The notes under the pieces are model-generated. The model was not told the origin of the DNA. It saw only the letters and a list, made by a program, of their open reading frames with translations, and did not search any database. A DNA stretch of 64,000 nt from Ottelia alismoides (Eukaryota; Streptophyta; Magnoliopsida; Alismatales; Hydrocharitaceae). Below, one piece after another: positions 1-11,044 of this stretch; positions within the stretch are counted from its first letter, which is position 1, and the number at the start of each line of letters is the position of its first letter. Both the position numbers and the translations under genes were made by a program. The stretch covers positions 124,001 through 188,000 of the forward strand of contig JAZKJV010003364.1 in assembly GCA_037367405.1 (NCBI GenBank). Reading direction: 5' to 3'.

Positions 1-423
1 TGACAATGATCTGGCATCAAACCTTGGACATATGTCTGTTGATGAGATCAATAGACTAGCAAGAGATGAACCTTAGAATGTCTAAAATCTCAAATCTTAC
101 ATACTTTTGACTATTGTATTAAAAGTAAAAATGTCCAATATGCCCACCTCTGAGAATGGTGTAAAGGTATTCAGGATCTGATACATATTGATGTATGAGG
201 ACCATTTGTATCATAATGAACATTGATGATATGTGATATCATTTAATGATTATTTGTGATATGAGATTTTTCCCTTCATCGTAGAAAGCTTTGAAATGTT
301 CAAATATTTCACTATTTTGGTTTAGAACCAATGTTTGAAGGAAGATGAAATGAATTTGATCTAACCTAGGTAGCATGTACCTGTTAGATGAATTCAGTGA
401 ATACCTTATGGAGTAAGGAATAA
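1..423 (+). pseudogene. Ty1/copia pol fragment: pre-integrase and integrase, truncated
   Basis: This is the first copy of a copia pol segment that recurs at 1686-2105. Its translation holds the GAG-pre-integrase motif (L-T-M-I-W-H-Q-T-L-x-H-M-S) near 5-40. The first catalytic block of the integrase core (D-L-I-H-I-D-V) follows near 178-196, and the block ending in Y-L-L-D-E-F-S-E-Y-L lies near 375-410. Stops and frameshifts separate them. In an intact element this region inserts the cDNA into the chromosome. The segment enters from beyond the left edge and breaks at about 423, where LTR sequence begins, so RT and RNase H of this copy are missing. Family assignment is firm; the exact break is good to a few bases. 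Confidence 0.8.
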
Positions 424-1371
424 ATTATTTTTTGGTGAAAATATTGTCGACAGGAGATGATGATATATATCATGAGATAATGAGATCTCATGATAATTAG
501 AAGAGATGGACCAACTCCACCAAAGAGAAGTGGACGGCTACAACTCTCCATGAGGAGAAGAGTAGACGTCCCCTCTTTTGAGGAGATTGGTTTATTCTCT
601 TCATTATCTTTTCTCTTATCAAAGATGATTTAATTTGAAATTAATTTTGTTGATTTATCAATGAAAATTAATTTAAATTAAATCATTAGTTGTTGTATTT
701 TTACAACATCTTAGCCATTGTAAGAAACACAAATCATTCTCAACTATTGATTGTGTGTTGTCCATGGATTGGGATCCATGGACTCCCAAAACCCTATATA
801 AGAAGAGGCACCCCTTGATCTTCAAGACACACAATAATGAATGCTCTCTCTCTCACACTCTTTCTCCACATGCCAAGCCTCTTTCTCTTATAGTGGTCGT
901 CCACCATGGAGCCATTGTGAGATTTGTCATCGACGCAACGTCATCGTTATGCTGCCGGATCATCTACTTGTGGATCTCCATCTCCTTCGGTGCTTCTCTC
1001 TCGTGAAGAAGATGTTGGATCTCGTGTGATGAGATCAGGAGATCCACAGCTTGGATCATCAACATGGATTGGGAGGAGCACGCGTCTCATCAACGCGCTC
1101 GCAAGCATATCCTTCGTCGGATCGGACTTGAGATAGGAGGTCTCTTGGTTTTGAGACTCGATCGCAACCATGCTTCAAGAGGTAATCCTATAACTTGTTT
1201 GTGGTTTAGACGAAATGATTCGAGAAGTGTTCTTGGATCATGTGGTTTCGTCACATGATTTTTTTTAATTCTGTTGCATAGAACAACTAGTCCAACTAGT
1301 CATTCTTCGTCGTATTCGATACGATGTTCACGCTTCCGTGATGCACTTATGGATTATTCCATTATACTTCA
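424..1371 (+). repeat. Partial copia LTR (3' 950 bp)
   Basis: It aligns with the last 950 bp of the complete LTR at 3967-6610. By hand I counted about 19 differences in the first 360 aligned bases. The right end (TTCA at 1371) matches the LTR end at 6610. No tRNA primer binding site follows; pol sequence starts at once, so the sequence after the LTR has been deleted. The upstream part of the LTR is also missing. The segment holds a TATA box and an upstream hairpin, noted separately. Confidence 0.85.
794..802 (+). promoter_or_regulatory. TATA box of partial copia LTR
   Basis: CTATATAAG lies just downstream of a hairpin at 761-782 (TCCATGGAT, four-base loop, ATCCATGGA). The same box recurs in the full LTR at 6038-6046. 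It is the likely core promoter of this copia family, with transcription expected about 30 bp downstream. Activity is inferred. Confidence 0.55.
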
Positions 1372-1685
1372 AGTGGATGTTCATGCAATTGTTGCAATAA
1401 TCTCTATTGGACAAATAGACTTCATATATTCAGTGGGAGAGCCCTTAGTCTTAGAGAATGTCTCTATGACCTAGATATTAGAATGCACTCATAGTTTATT
1501 TCTAAATGTTGGAAATAGACATGAATTCTGGAGTAGACCTGTAAAGAGTTATGATGGATATATTTCCGATTGTATTCTGATATCTGGAGGACTCTACTAA
1601 ATTAGAAAATTAATGAATGGTTCATTAACATTTCTAATACTGAAAATTAAACCTTATAAGATCAAAAGGAGGATGAAGATCATTT
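1372..1685 (+). pseudogene. Copia protease-to-pre-integrase remnant
   Basis: The translation keeps a run like S-L-V-L-E-N-V followed by S-L-F-L-N-V-G-N. It lines up with the stretch after the protease active site in the minus-strand element at 46233-46451. The aspartate active site lies upstream and is absent, because the preceding LTR fragment joins directly to this point. The end leads into the pre-integrase motif at 1686. It is a fragment of the Gag-Pol polyprotein with no function expected. Confidence 0.6.
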
Positions 1686-2450
1686 GACAATGATCTGGCA
1701 TCAAACCTTGTACATATGTCTGTTGATGAGATCAATAGACTACTAAGAGATGAACTTTAGAATGTCTAAAATCCTAAATCTTACATACTTTTGAATATTG
1801 TATTAAAAGTAAAAATGTCCAATACACCCTTCTCTGAGAATGGTATAAAGGTATTCAGGATCTGATACATATATATGAGGACCTTCTGTATCATAATGAA
1901 CATTGATTATATGTGATACCATTTAATGATTATTTGTGATATGAGATTTCTTCCCTTCATCGTAGAAAGCTTTGAAATGTTCAAATATTTCACAATTTTG
2001 GTTTAGAACTAAAGTTTGAAGGAAGATGAAACGAATTTGATCTAACCTCGGTAGCATGTACCTGTTAGATGAATTCAGTGAATACCTTATGGACTAAGGA
2101 ATATCATTCCTATCTCAATCCTCTTAATACACCTTAACTCAATAGAGTTATAGGGAGATACAATCGATCATGTGGGACATGATTTGATCAATGATTAATA
2201 TTAGCATAATTACCTCTTAGTTTCCAAGGTATATACGTAGTAGAGACTACAATATATATCCTTATAAGGTTCCATGCTGGTAGACTGGAATCTAGTACTA
2301 GAGAGTGCTACTTCATTAGGAAAATAAAGGATTGTATTGGATACCTACTTTATGACCTTGAGATTCTTAGAAGATCTCATCTCTAAAGAATCAAGATGAA
2401 AATAAAGTGAAGGAACTCATTGAATCTTGAGAAAATAATGAGGCTCCTGA
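1686..2450 (+). pseudogene. Copia integrase remnant (second copy)
   Basis: It repeats 1-420 almost base for base and then carries on where the first copy is cut. Visible pieces are the pre-integrase W-H-Q-T-L motif (about 1690-1720), the Y-L-L-D-E-F-S-E-Y-L block (about 2060-2095), and, near 2300-2345, a run like E-C-Y-F-I-R-K-I-K-D. That run matches the post-integrase segment at 45222-45458 on the other strand (E-C-Y-F-I-R-Y-V-K-E). Stops and frameshifts are frequent. Compared with the first copy, the first integrase catalytic block has lost a few bases around 1865-1875. Confidence 0.75.
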
Positions 2451-3240
2451 AATCGGAAACTTAAAGGAAAATTAAGATGAAACACTAATACCTCTTCAAA
2501 TGAGTTTGAGGATGGATTCCACGTGTCAGACAAATCTAACAATGATCGAACTTCATATGATGAATCTTCTAAAGATCATGTCATGGAAAGATGGATGTTA
2601 GCAATCAAGTCTGTAGTAGACTTCATATACAAGTGTTGTATATGGACCCTCGAGGATCCACCTATATGGGTAATACCCGTTAAGGTGTAAATGGATCTTC
2701 AAGAGAAAAATGGAACCTGATGAGAAGGTAGAGACCTTCAAAGCACAACTCGTAGCCATGAGTTACACACTAAATAGAAGACATCGCTTGCGATGAGACT
2801 TGCTCTTCAGTGACCTTGCTTAAACCCTTCAGAATATTGCTAACTATAGCTACACAACTTGACTTTGACATCTTTGAGATATAAGTTAAGATTGCATTCC
2901 TCTATGAATACATCTACGAGGATATTCACATGAAGTAGCCCCAGGGTTTCATAATTGAGGAAAGCAAGCTTTGCAAGCTGAATAACTCCATCTATGGACT
3001 CAAATAAGCTTCTTGTAGTTGGAACATAAGATTTGATGAAATTATAAATGTTATGATTTCAAATAGAATCTTGATGAACCATGTGAAGCTTAGTGGGAGT
3101 GCCATTGTGTTCGACGTGCTAAATGTATATAATATCCTAATCATTTGGAATGATATAAGGATGATAATAATATGTGTTTTATAATATGGTTGTTCCATAC
3201 CTCGAGATATGATCTCAAGGATACCTTTTAGATCTTAGTT
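2451..3240 (+). pseudogene. Copia reverse transcriptase remnant
   Basis: Copia RT signatures are readable across frames: near 2690-2755 a W-I/S-F-K-R-K type block then T-F-K-A-Q-L-V-A; near 2780-2880 the E-T-C-S-S-V-T and L-D-F-D-I blocks; near 2920-3040 D-I-H-M-K, P-Q-G-F, C-K-L-N-N-S-I-Y-G-L-K and S-W-N-I-R-F-D-E. In a live element this domain copies the RNA into DNA. Several stops (for example in H-M-K-stop-P) make it inactive. The catalytic Y-V-D-D block is not clearly preserved. Confidence 0.8.
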
Positions 3241-3953
3241 CTGATGTTGTTCAGAAGCAAAGAGAAGAGGGTATTGGGACCATCACATTAATGGTATACC
3301 TTGGACATTCCAAGAAAGGCTTCCTTTCCTTAAGTATAATACTGACCTATCTAAAGGGATAACACCTCAAAGAGTTGAGGAAGTGAATGCTAGAACTGCT
3401 TGCCCTTGTGCATCAGTTACGAGAAGCCGAGTGTATGCTTTATGTGTACAAAAGACATATATCTGCAATACAGTGGGAGTAGTAAATGTTACTAATCCTA
3501 CTTAGGAGATAAAACACTTGATTGCAATAATAACAATATCTTCAAAGATGAAAAGATTTTTGAGATAGTGATCTTAAAAGTCTTATCTTCAAGAACATAA
3601 GACTTTATAGACAGTGATCTAAAAGGTCTTAACTATAGATACCTTAGGAGATAGAGATCTCCAGGAATAAGGATATTATGATAAGGATTATGGAAATAGT
3701 GGTTATAATAATTATTAAGCTATAGTGTCAAGGACACTATAACTGACAAGATTGAGTATTGGTTGCATAAGATGCAAAGTTCGCATTGGATGCAAGCACT
3801 GTTTCTAGGGGATATGCAAGTGTCGTAAAAGGACTTGGCATAGTCTCTCGGGAATAGAGTGACTGATCATCTTACCAAGCTATTGTTTCTAAATAGCCTA
3901 TGATTTTCACATGAGTGTGGGTTTAAATGATTAGCCCATTAATGGCTCTTTGG
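3241..3953 (+). pseudogene. Copia RT C-terminus / RNase H remnant
   Basis: The sequence continues from the RT block to the polypurine tract and occupies the place of the RT thumb and RNase H. Near 3285-3350 it carries a run resembling the S-K-K-G-F-L-P block of the minus-strand copy at 44031-44330. Near 3770-3960 it resembles the terminal RNase H block. Decay is heavy and no long frame remains, so the call depends on position and on alignment with copia-2. Confidence 0.6.
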
Positions 3954-3966
3954 GCTAGTGGGAGAT
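3954..3966 (+). other. Copia polypurine tract
   Basis: CTAGTGGGAGAT lies directly before the LTR start TGTTGG, the usual plus-strand primer arrangement of plant copia elements. The same tract appears in reverse complement at 43519-43530 beside the 3' LTR of copia-2. Confidence 0.8.
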
Positions 3967-4670
3967 TGTTGGACATGCGAGCCCACGAGGAGCCATTATG
4001 CAATAAATGTTATTGCGAAAATCATTCCTTGATTTGAAATGAAGAATAAATAATTTGCATAATAGGTCCCTCTGTATAATTAGGGTTATGTACAATGGCC
4101 ATCTTAATAATCATAAAGTTGTTGATTCAATAATTGAATCATAGAGGCAGGTGTTTGGATGAATATGTAAGGAGTTAGATTGAGGACTCATCAAACACTG
4201 TCAAATGATTGTTAAGAGATGATCTCCAGCATGAGTAGGAGATGGCAATCCTTTTCTCATATAGGCTAATATCTGACCGACCTCTTGATGCAGGTCCTCT
4301 GCATAGGAATAGAGATTCGGAGGTGTCAATTTAGTTAAGTCAAAGGATTGACTTAACGAGATCGAGATAACCAAAGTCCTATGTCGTATGTTGTCACGAT
4401 GTAGGCACGCATCCTCTGACCGGAGACAGGTGTGTTACTATATGTCTGATTGTGTACATTTGGTAGACCAATAGGTTGATGACCTAACCAAGGTCTATAT
4501 ACCGGCGAGCTGGTGTGCATATATGGGCATATGAGTAATACGATCTCTCAAAGGGATCATATAGGTTCACTACTGAACCGGTAGGCATGAGCTCACTCAT
4601 GAGATATTGGGAAGTATCAAATTCAGTGCACGATCGTCTCACTTTGGAAGCTTGACTGAATTTGTAGGTT

Positions 4671-4740
4671 TGATATATGCTTTTGGAAAGTATATGATCA
4701 ACACCTGGGTATGATATATGCTTTTGGAAAGTATATGATC
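4671..4740 (+). repeat. 29 bp direct duplication in copia LTR
   Basis: Two identical 29 bp copies begin at 4671 and 4712 (period 41) and start TGATATATGCTTTTGG. The reverse-complement LTR near 50850 has one copy only, so the duplication belongs to this LTR or its sublineage. Confidence 0.9.
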
Positions 4741-6037
4741 GATATCATCTCTCAATGATCGAATGAGAAAACTTAATGAAAAAACCCAGAAGGAGACAGT
4801 CTAAAAAGAGATCTAAAACTTCTGGTTTAATCTACGTCTTCCAGTATGCAGGATGTAAAGGTATTGGGAATACCTGAGGGTGATGTGATCATAAACGATT
4901 GTATAACCATGACGCTTCCATTCCTAGGGAGTGATGAAACGGGTCTGGATTTTAGTGACTCCTCTCGTAGAGAAGTGATCAAATCTTAGTCCAAATATTG
5001 GACATTGATCTGAATGTGATTCAGATACAATGAGAAGATTAGATATACGATCTTGATTTAATCAAGCATCTATGGGAGGTCCACAAGATCTGGATTTTTG
5101 ATTTGATATCAATGTCCAAGTCACTATACGTGGAACAATACAATCGCCATGTCCTTATCTCCAAGTATCTGTAGAGAAAGCGCATTATCCTTGAAAGAGT
5201 TCAGGGATAATTTCATTCTTGATATATGTATCCAAGCATCGAGAAAGTTGATAACTGAATTTTATTTAATTATCATAGATAACATGAATTTGATTCATAT
5301 TATAAGGAGAGATATCTAAGATAATTAAATATTATTTAATTATCAAGGATGTGAATAATGTGAATGTGATTCATGTTATTTGGGCACATGAGAATGGAGA
5401 TCTAAGATGATTAAATGTGATTTAATATCATGGATATGAATAATGTGGATAGCACTATCCATATTAATCATATATATTATAAATATGATTTATAATATAT
5501 TAAAGTGAGTATATTGTTAATTATATTTGTTGATTAATTGTTAATGCAAATTGGATTCACATTGAATAATTAATTGAAAATATAATTATATTTAGTTTTG
5601 GGTTGTGAATGAGATTCACATAATTTCAATGGCATGGTTGATATTTTCCATAAGATAATTTGGAATTATTTTTTGGTGAAAATATTGTCGACAAGAGATG
5701 ATGATATATATCATGAGATAATGAGATCTCATGATAATTAGAAGAGACGGACCAAGTCCACCAAAGAGAAGTGGACGACTACAACTCTCCATGAGGAGAA
5801 GAGTAGCAGTCCCCTCTTTTGAGGAGATTGGTTTATTCTCTTCATTATCTTCTCTCTTATTAAAGATGATTTAATTTAAAATTAATTTTGTTGATTTATC
5901 AATGAAAATTAATTTAAATTAAATATTTAGTTGTTGTGTTTTTACAACAACATCTTAGCCATTGAAAGAAACACAAATCAATTTCAACCATTGATTGTGT
6001 GTTGTCCATGGATTGGGTTCCATGGACTCCCAAAATC

Positions 6038-6046
6038 CTATATAAG
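6038..6046 (+). promoter_or_regulatory. TATA box of copia 3' LTR
   Basis: CTATATAAG sits in the same context as the box at 794-802. The upstream hairpin has one changed base in its right arm here (TTCCATGGA instead of ATCCATGGA). Confidence 0.5.
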
Positions 6047-6610
6047 AAGAGGCACCCCTTGCTCTTCAAGACACACAACAATGAATGCTCTCTCTCTCTT
6101 TCTTCACACGCCAAGCCTCTCTCTCTCTTATAATGGTCGTCCACCATGGAGTCATTGTGAGATTCGTCATCGACGCAGCATCGTCGTTATGCTGTTGGAT
6201 CATCTACTCGTGGATCTCCATATCCTTCTATACATCTCACTCGTGACGAAGATGTTGGATCTCGTGTGACGAGATCAGGAGATCCATCGCTTGGATCATC
6301 AACATGGATTGCGAGGAGCATGCGTCTCATCAACGCGCTCACAAGTGTCTCCTCCATCGGATCGGACTTGAGACAGGAGGTCTCTTGGTTTAGAGACTCG
6401 ATCGCAACCACGCTTCAAGAGGTAATCCTATTACTTGTTTGTGGTTTATACAAAATGATTCGAAAAGTATTCTTGGATCATGTGGTTTCGTCACATGATT
6501 TTTTTAATTCCGTTGCATAGAACAACTAGTCCAACTAGTCATTCTTCGTCGTATTCGATATGATTCTCACGCTTCCGTGATGCGCTTAAGGATTATTCCA
6601 TTATCCTTCA

Positions 6611-7187
6611 GCATGTACATATGTATGATCAAAATCAGTTTGTACAATATCATCTATAATAGGTAAAGGAAAAGTAAAAACATATTGGGATGCTCTATTT
6701 GCTGCATAAGTAGAATACTTCACGATAGGTGTGTTCTCCTCCAAGGATGACTCGGCTCTGCTTCTCCCATTATTATCATTTGGGATTATTAATATTCTTC
6801 ATTTTTTGGAATTTTATGGTGGATGGTGGTGGTGATGCTCCTCCATGGATTGCAACGTTTAATTTTTACTAAGTAAATGAACAAGGTGAGGAAGATGATG
6901 AAGCTCGATTAGCATCTTTATTGCCCAATCGCACGAGTGCTACATGCTCCTTATTACGGTAAAAATTGTTAGGATTGGCTTTGACATGGTGTGGTCTGAT
7001 ACTCTTTACGGCTGTCAGGTATTCAAGCCTCAGGTTGATGTTGCTGATGTTCTTCATCAATTGTAAATGATAGTCCATTGAAGGATTCACCGAGGGTGCC
7101 TCTTGTTGCTCAATAACTGGGGATAAATGAGACTTGTAGTGTGGAGGCTACTGGTATGCAAAATATGCAGATTGTGGTGTGTATTGA
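6611..7187 (-). pseudogene. Athila-M gag-pol segment (distal piece)
   Basis: Read on the minus strand, this matches Athila-P at about 21390-22110 segment by segment. It covers the tail of the Q/P/Y-rich gag region, the acidic Ser-rich linker (S-S-S-S-S-P-C-S near 6880-6900), and the block E-N-T-P-I-V to T-D-F-D-H. It is the continuation of the gag that stops at 32702. The 25.5 kb between the two pieces is the inserted Athila-P. At 6610/6611 it is cut by the end of the copia LTR, so protease, RT and integrase of this element are not in the window. The longest open stretch is 6869-7090. Confidence 0.8.
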
Positions 7188-8622
7188 TGATAAATCTTTA
7201 TTTCATCATCTTTATTAATTTATTTTATCTTAAAATCTCTTATAAAACACATGTAAGTATTAATAAAGATCTCATTTTACTAACCTTTGTTCTTGTGTAA
7301 ATATTGTATATTTATCACTATTTTTACCTAAAATAAATAAAGAAAGAAATAAAGGAAAGTTAAAGAAAATCAAAGACTATATATGTGTAATAGATACAAG
7401 CTGACTCTAATGCCGAGAGAAGGTTAAAACTTGACCTGATCAACCAGGAAAAAAGTATGGGGAGATAAGGTCTGAATACAAAAAAAATCAAGAAAACTAA
7501 CACTCATCTGTGCACATTCATCATCATTATATCACTTTATATAATACATATACTATTTTATTCATCACAAAACTCACTCCAAATTAAAATGTTTTCTTCT
7601 TGGAACTTTTACATAAAAATCTGTTGTAAATACTAAAAATAATTGCAAGAAGAATCATTGTGTAATTTTTAAATAACAATAATCTGAGAAGGCCGCAAAG
7701 CTCAACTAGTCAGACAAATATCTTCTCCGTAAAAATTCAAAATGAAGCAAACTCACTGTCATTGTACTCAGAATTAAATAATCTTCGAAATTGGGGTGGT
7801 TGCACAAAAATCAAAGGTATGATGTGCAATGTGGCTTTCTGGGGTACTATTGTATATCATACCTATGTATATTATTTGTATATGTGTATTTCACTTGTAT
7901 TGTTTTTGTAAAATTTGTATTTTAGTTATATGTAAATATTGTATTTGATTTATATAAAATACAAATAAAAACCACAAAATAAAAAATAAACAAAAAATCA
8001 AGTACGTATTGTATCACTATGTATATTGTAAAATACACCTATTTATTTATCCAAATAAATTATTCCGTAAAAATAAAATAAAAATATCATTAAAATCCAT
8101 GTAAAATATTGTAAGATAATAAATTGTAAATTATGTGTTTACTAATATAAAATAAATTAAAAATCATGATGTTGTATATATAGGAATATATACCTATGAA
8201 TAAAATATTTACTTATTTTTACCACTATATATATTTAATTAACTATTTAAAAATTACCATAAATAAGATAATTGATTACTAACGTTTTTTATTTTAAAAA
8301 CTTTTTTATATAAATTCACTTTCTATTTTATTTTAAATTAATTCACATTTTTTATTTTTTTTTGTCGCATAATGGTTTTGTCCTATCGTGCCGAGCGCTC
8401 TGATTGGTTGGACTCGTGTCTTGACCGGGGTCACTTCCCATTCAATGCCCCCTTCTGCTTATTCACTCGCCAGCCCTCTTTTTCTGGAGATTTCCTATTC
8501 AATTCACCCACTAACTATGCATGGTCCCTTCTCCATTTTGTTATCCCTAACTCCCTCTCCATCGGCAAATCACGCCTCGATTCACTCATTTTTCAATTTT
8601 CAAATCTCGCTGCACTGATCTC

Positions 8623-8632
8623 CTATTTATAA
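8623..8632 (+). promoter_or_regulatory. TATA box of LTR-a
   Basis: CTATTTATAA is preserved at the same place in LTR-d (30303-30312) and, as CTATTTATAG, in LTR-i (57843-57852). Upstream, at about 8400, there is a CCAAT-type GATTGG. It is the likely core promoter of the element. Confidence 0.55.
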
Positions 8633-9780
8633 TCATCCATCTCCATCGTTCACGGTTGATCCATCTTTCCTTGATCATTTCGCTCGAGGGTGGTGCACGG
8701 ACATCAAGGCTATGACAAGGCATCGATTTTGTCATCTGGGAGAGCAAGGTGTTCATCAAAGATCGTGATCAGCATGTGGCCAGAGCTCCACCACTATGTC
8801 ACGCTTCTCTGAACTCCACCACATATCAAGGAAAATATCATCAACATTCCACCTGTTCGTAGATTTAGATTATCTCTTTTCATGTCCATTTTGATTTCAC
8901 ATTTTAATTTCTTGTTATTAGTTGAATCTGAGTTATCATCCATCAGCTTTGATCTGTAAGGTCGGAGCTCCACTCACCTTTATTCTCTATCCCGACCATC
9001 GCTTCACATTCTTCATTATTCCTTCGTACCTGACCAACCTCAGATCACTCCAAATCTGGGGACCCAACCCCTCTCCGATCAGTAACGCCGGAGTCAACAT
9101 CCATCGCCTCATTTCTTCTTCATTTTACGCTAATAAGCCCACCAGAGAAATAACCTCCCGACAGTGATTCCCGTGTAGGTCACGAGAGTGCTAGAGGAGC
9201 TTAATCTGGACATTTGGATTATACTTCACCTCGCAGACCTCATCACCCTCCAGATATTCAAACAATGGCCTTCATGCTTCAAAGACATATCGATTAGACA
9301 CAGGAGCACTTCATGGACCTTCAGAGACCTCCAGGAGACGATTATGCGAAGATGGAGCGAGATCTTCTCAATCGAATCCTGTTGGAGTCAGCATTCGAGC
9401 GTGTTCTTCCAACACCATTCGTCATCATTCGATCAAGAACGAGGAGTTCCAGGTGCATCCAATCCGCCCAAAAAGCCCTAAAGTATTGTCTTTGATCTTC
9501 GAAGCTCGGATTGGATCCCATCCATAAGCGCATCCACATCAAAGCCATAGGATCAGAGCTACAACATATATCAGTTGTATGATGCACCACGTGGAACAGT
9601 AGAATATCTGCATTACAGCCTCTACTAGTTTTTAATTTTGTAAATAAGTTTTTGTAAGGAAATGTGTCTGAATTTAGTTATTTGAACATTTGTAAATTTC
9701 TCCTGTTCTTTATTTTATTCACATTAGAGTTCAAGCTAAACTGAGACGCATGCAGTGCTCACGTTAACTGGTCTTTTTGA

Positions 9781-9786
9781 AATAAA
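9781..9786 (+). terminator. Polyadenylation signal candidate in LTR-a
   Basis: AATAAA follows a T-rich stretch about 1.16 kb after the TATA box and recurs at the same place in LTR-d. With transcription starting near 8650, this would give an R region of about 1.1 kb. Function is inferred. Confidence 0.35.
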
Positions 9787-11024
9787 GGTCCATGCACTTC
9801 TTGTTATTGCTTGATCCCTCAAAATAAAAGTATTCTATTTAGATCATGTCCAACACATCTGACATGCGCTAGTACGAGCCTTGTTGGGAAAATTTCATTT
9901 TTGCACCCTATAGTTCTTTATTTGTTATCTTCTGAGTCTGCTAAGTAAAAGTAATTGCATGAATACCCCTGTAAAGGAGATTTTTTATTTTATTGTTAAT
10001 TGAATTTAATAAATAGCAAAGCAACATTGAAAGCCCCTCAAAAATTATTTTTGGTTTCTGCTAATTAGTTCTTTCATCACCAATTTTTATGGCATTATAA
10101 TCATTTTTCTTATTTTTAATAAATCAAAAAAACTAAAAATATCTCCTCTTTGCATAAAAAAAGGAAAAAATTCCAATGAATCTAAAAATATATATGTGTA
10201 TGTACGTGTGTTTATTTCTTTAGTTTTTTGACCAAAATTTCATTTCTATAATTCTTCATAAGAACCAAAAATATAACAAAACTAAAAAAATACTTAAAAT
10301 TTCATAGAAAATCATTGAAAATATCAAAAGATTATAAAAATGCTTTCTGGAAAACTAAAAATTTCATCATTCTCTTGCTGCATAACTTTTTTTTTGACTT
10401 TATTTCCTATTTTAAACACCCAAAAACATTCTCACTATTTTCTGTTTATCATTTTTCCTATTTTTAATTTATTAAAATTTTTTAAAATTCTTAAAAAATC
10501 ACAAAAATATTAGAAAATTACAAAAATACAAAAGAATTTTATTTGAATTTTCTGGATATTTTTGCTATATTCAAACAATATTAAAAATTGTTTTTCTTTT
10601 TTTGCTTTTATTTCTTTTTCTTTGTTTTTTTATTTATTTTCAAAACATAAAACATTTTCAAAAAAATAAAAATTCATAAGAAAAATATAAAATCCGAAAA
10701 AGAGTAAAAAATATAAAAAATAAAATCTCATAAAAAATAAAAAGCCAAAAATTCCAAAAAATCATGAGTAGTGTACATAGAATCCCTTCTTTTATTTCAT
10801 TTGTTTTTCATTGATTTTATAACCATCGAGATTTTTGTAGCCTCCCTGAGTTTGATCCTATATGTTATTCATGTAAATAAATAGCAACTTTTCTTACTCA
10901 TATTTCTTCATTTTATTTTGGCTTGGGAAACAAATAAATTTTTTTATGCTTCTTTGGGTTGTGATGAGAGTCTCAAATTTGATTAATTCCATTAAATAAA
11001 TAATTGAAAAGTCGTGTTCAATAA

Positions 11025-11044
11025 ATGGCATCATTTTCAGGGAG
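11025..11044 (+). other. Degenerate primer binding site of Athila-P
   Basis: TGGCATCATTTTCAGGGAG lies four bases after the LTR end. It resembles the Athila/Tat-type site complementary to tRNA-Asp (TGGCGCCGTTGCCGGGGA). Most mismatches are G to A or C to T changes, several of them at CpG positions, as expected from decay of methylated DNA. This fixes the element's strand and 5' end. Confidence 0.65.

Larger units (their letters stand above)
3967..6610 (+). repeat. Complete copia 3' LTR, 2.64 kb
   Basis: It starts TGTTGGACATG after the polypurine tract and ends TTCA at 6610, where minus-strand gypsy gag-pol sequence begins. Its last 950 bp recur at 424-1371. Its first part matches 43042-43518 in reverse complement, and its middle and end match 49121-51057 and 61787-63228 in reverse complement. 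Features inside include a perfect 10 bp-stem hairpin at 4334-4357 (GTTAAGTCAA, loop AGGA), a 29 bp duplication at 4671-4740, and a TATA box at 6038-6046. The length is at the long end for copia LTRs. Confidence 0.88.
7188..11020 (+). repeat. Athila-P 5' LTR (LTR-a), 3.83 kb
   Basis: It starts TGATAAATC (7188, or TGATG at 7185) and ends GTGTTCA just before a primer binding site. It aligns along its whole length with 28873-32701 (LTR-d). It has three parts: an AT-rich first third, a GC-richer middle (about 8370-9600) with TATA box and leader-like sequence, and a very AT-rich last third. A polyadenylation-type AATAAA lies at 9781. Small ORFs inside are not convincing genes. LTRs of this length are very long for plant gypsy elements. 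Confidence 0.85.
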
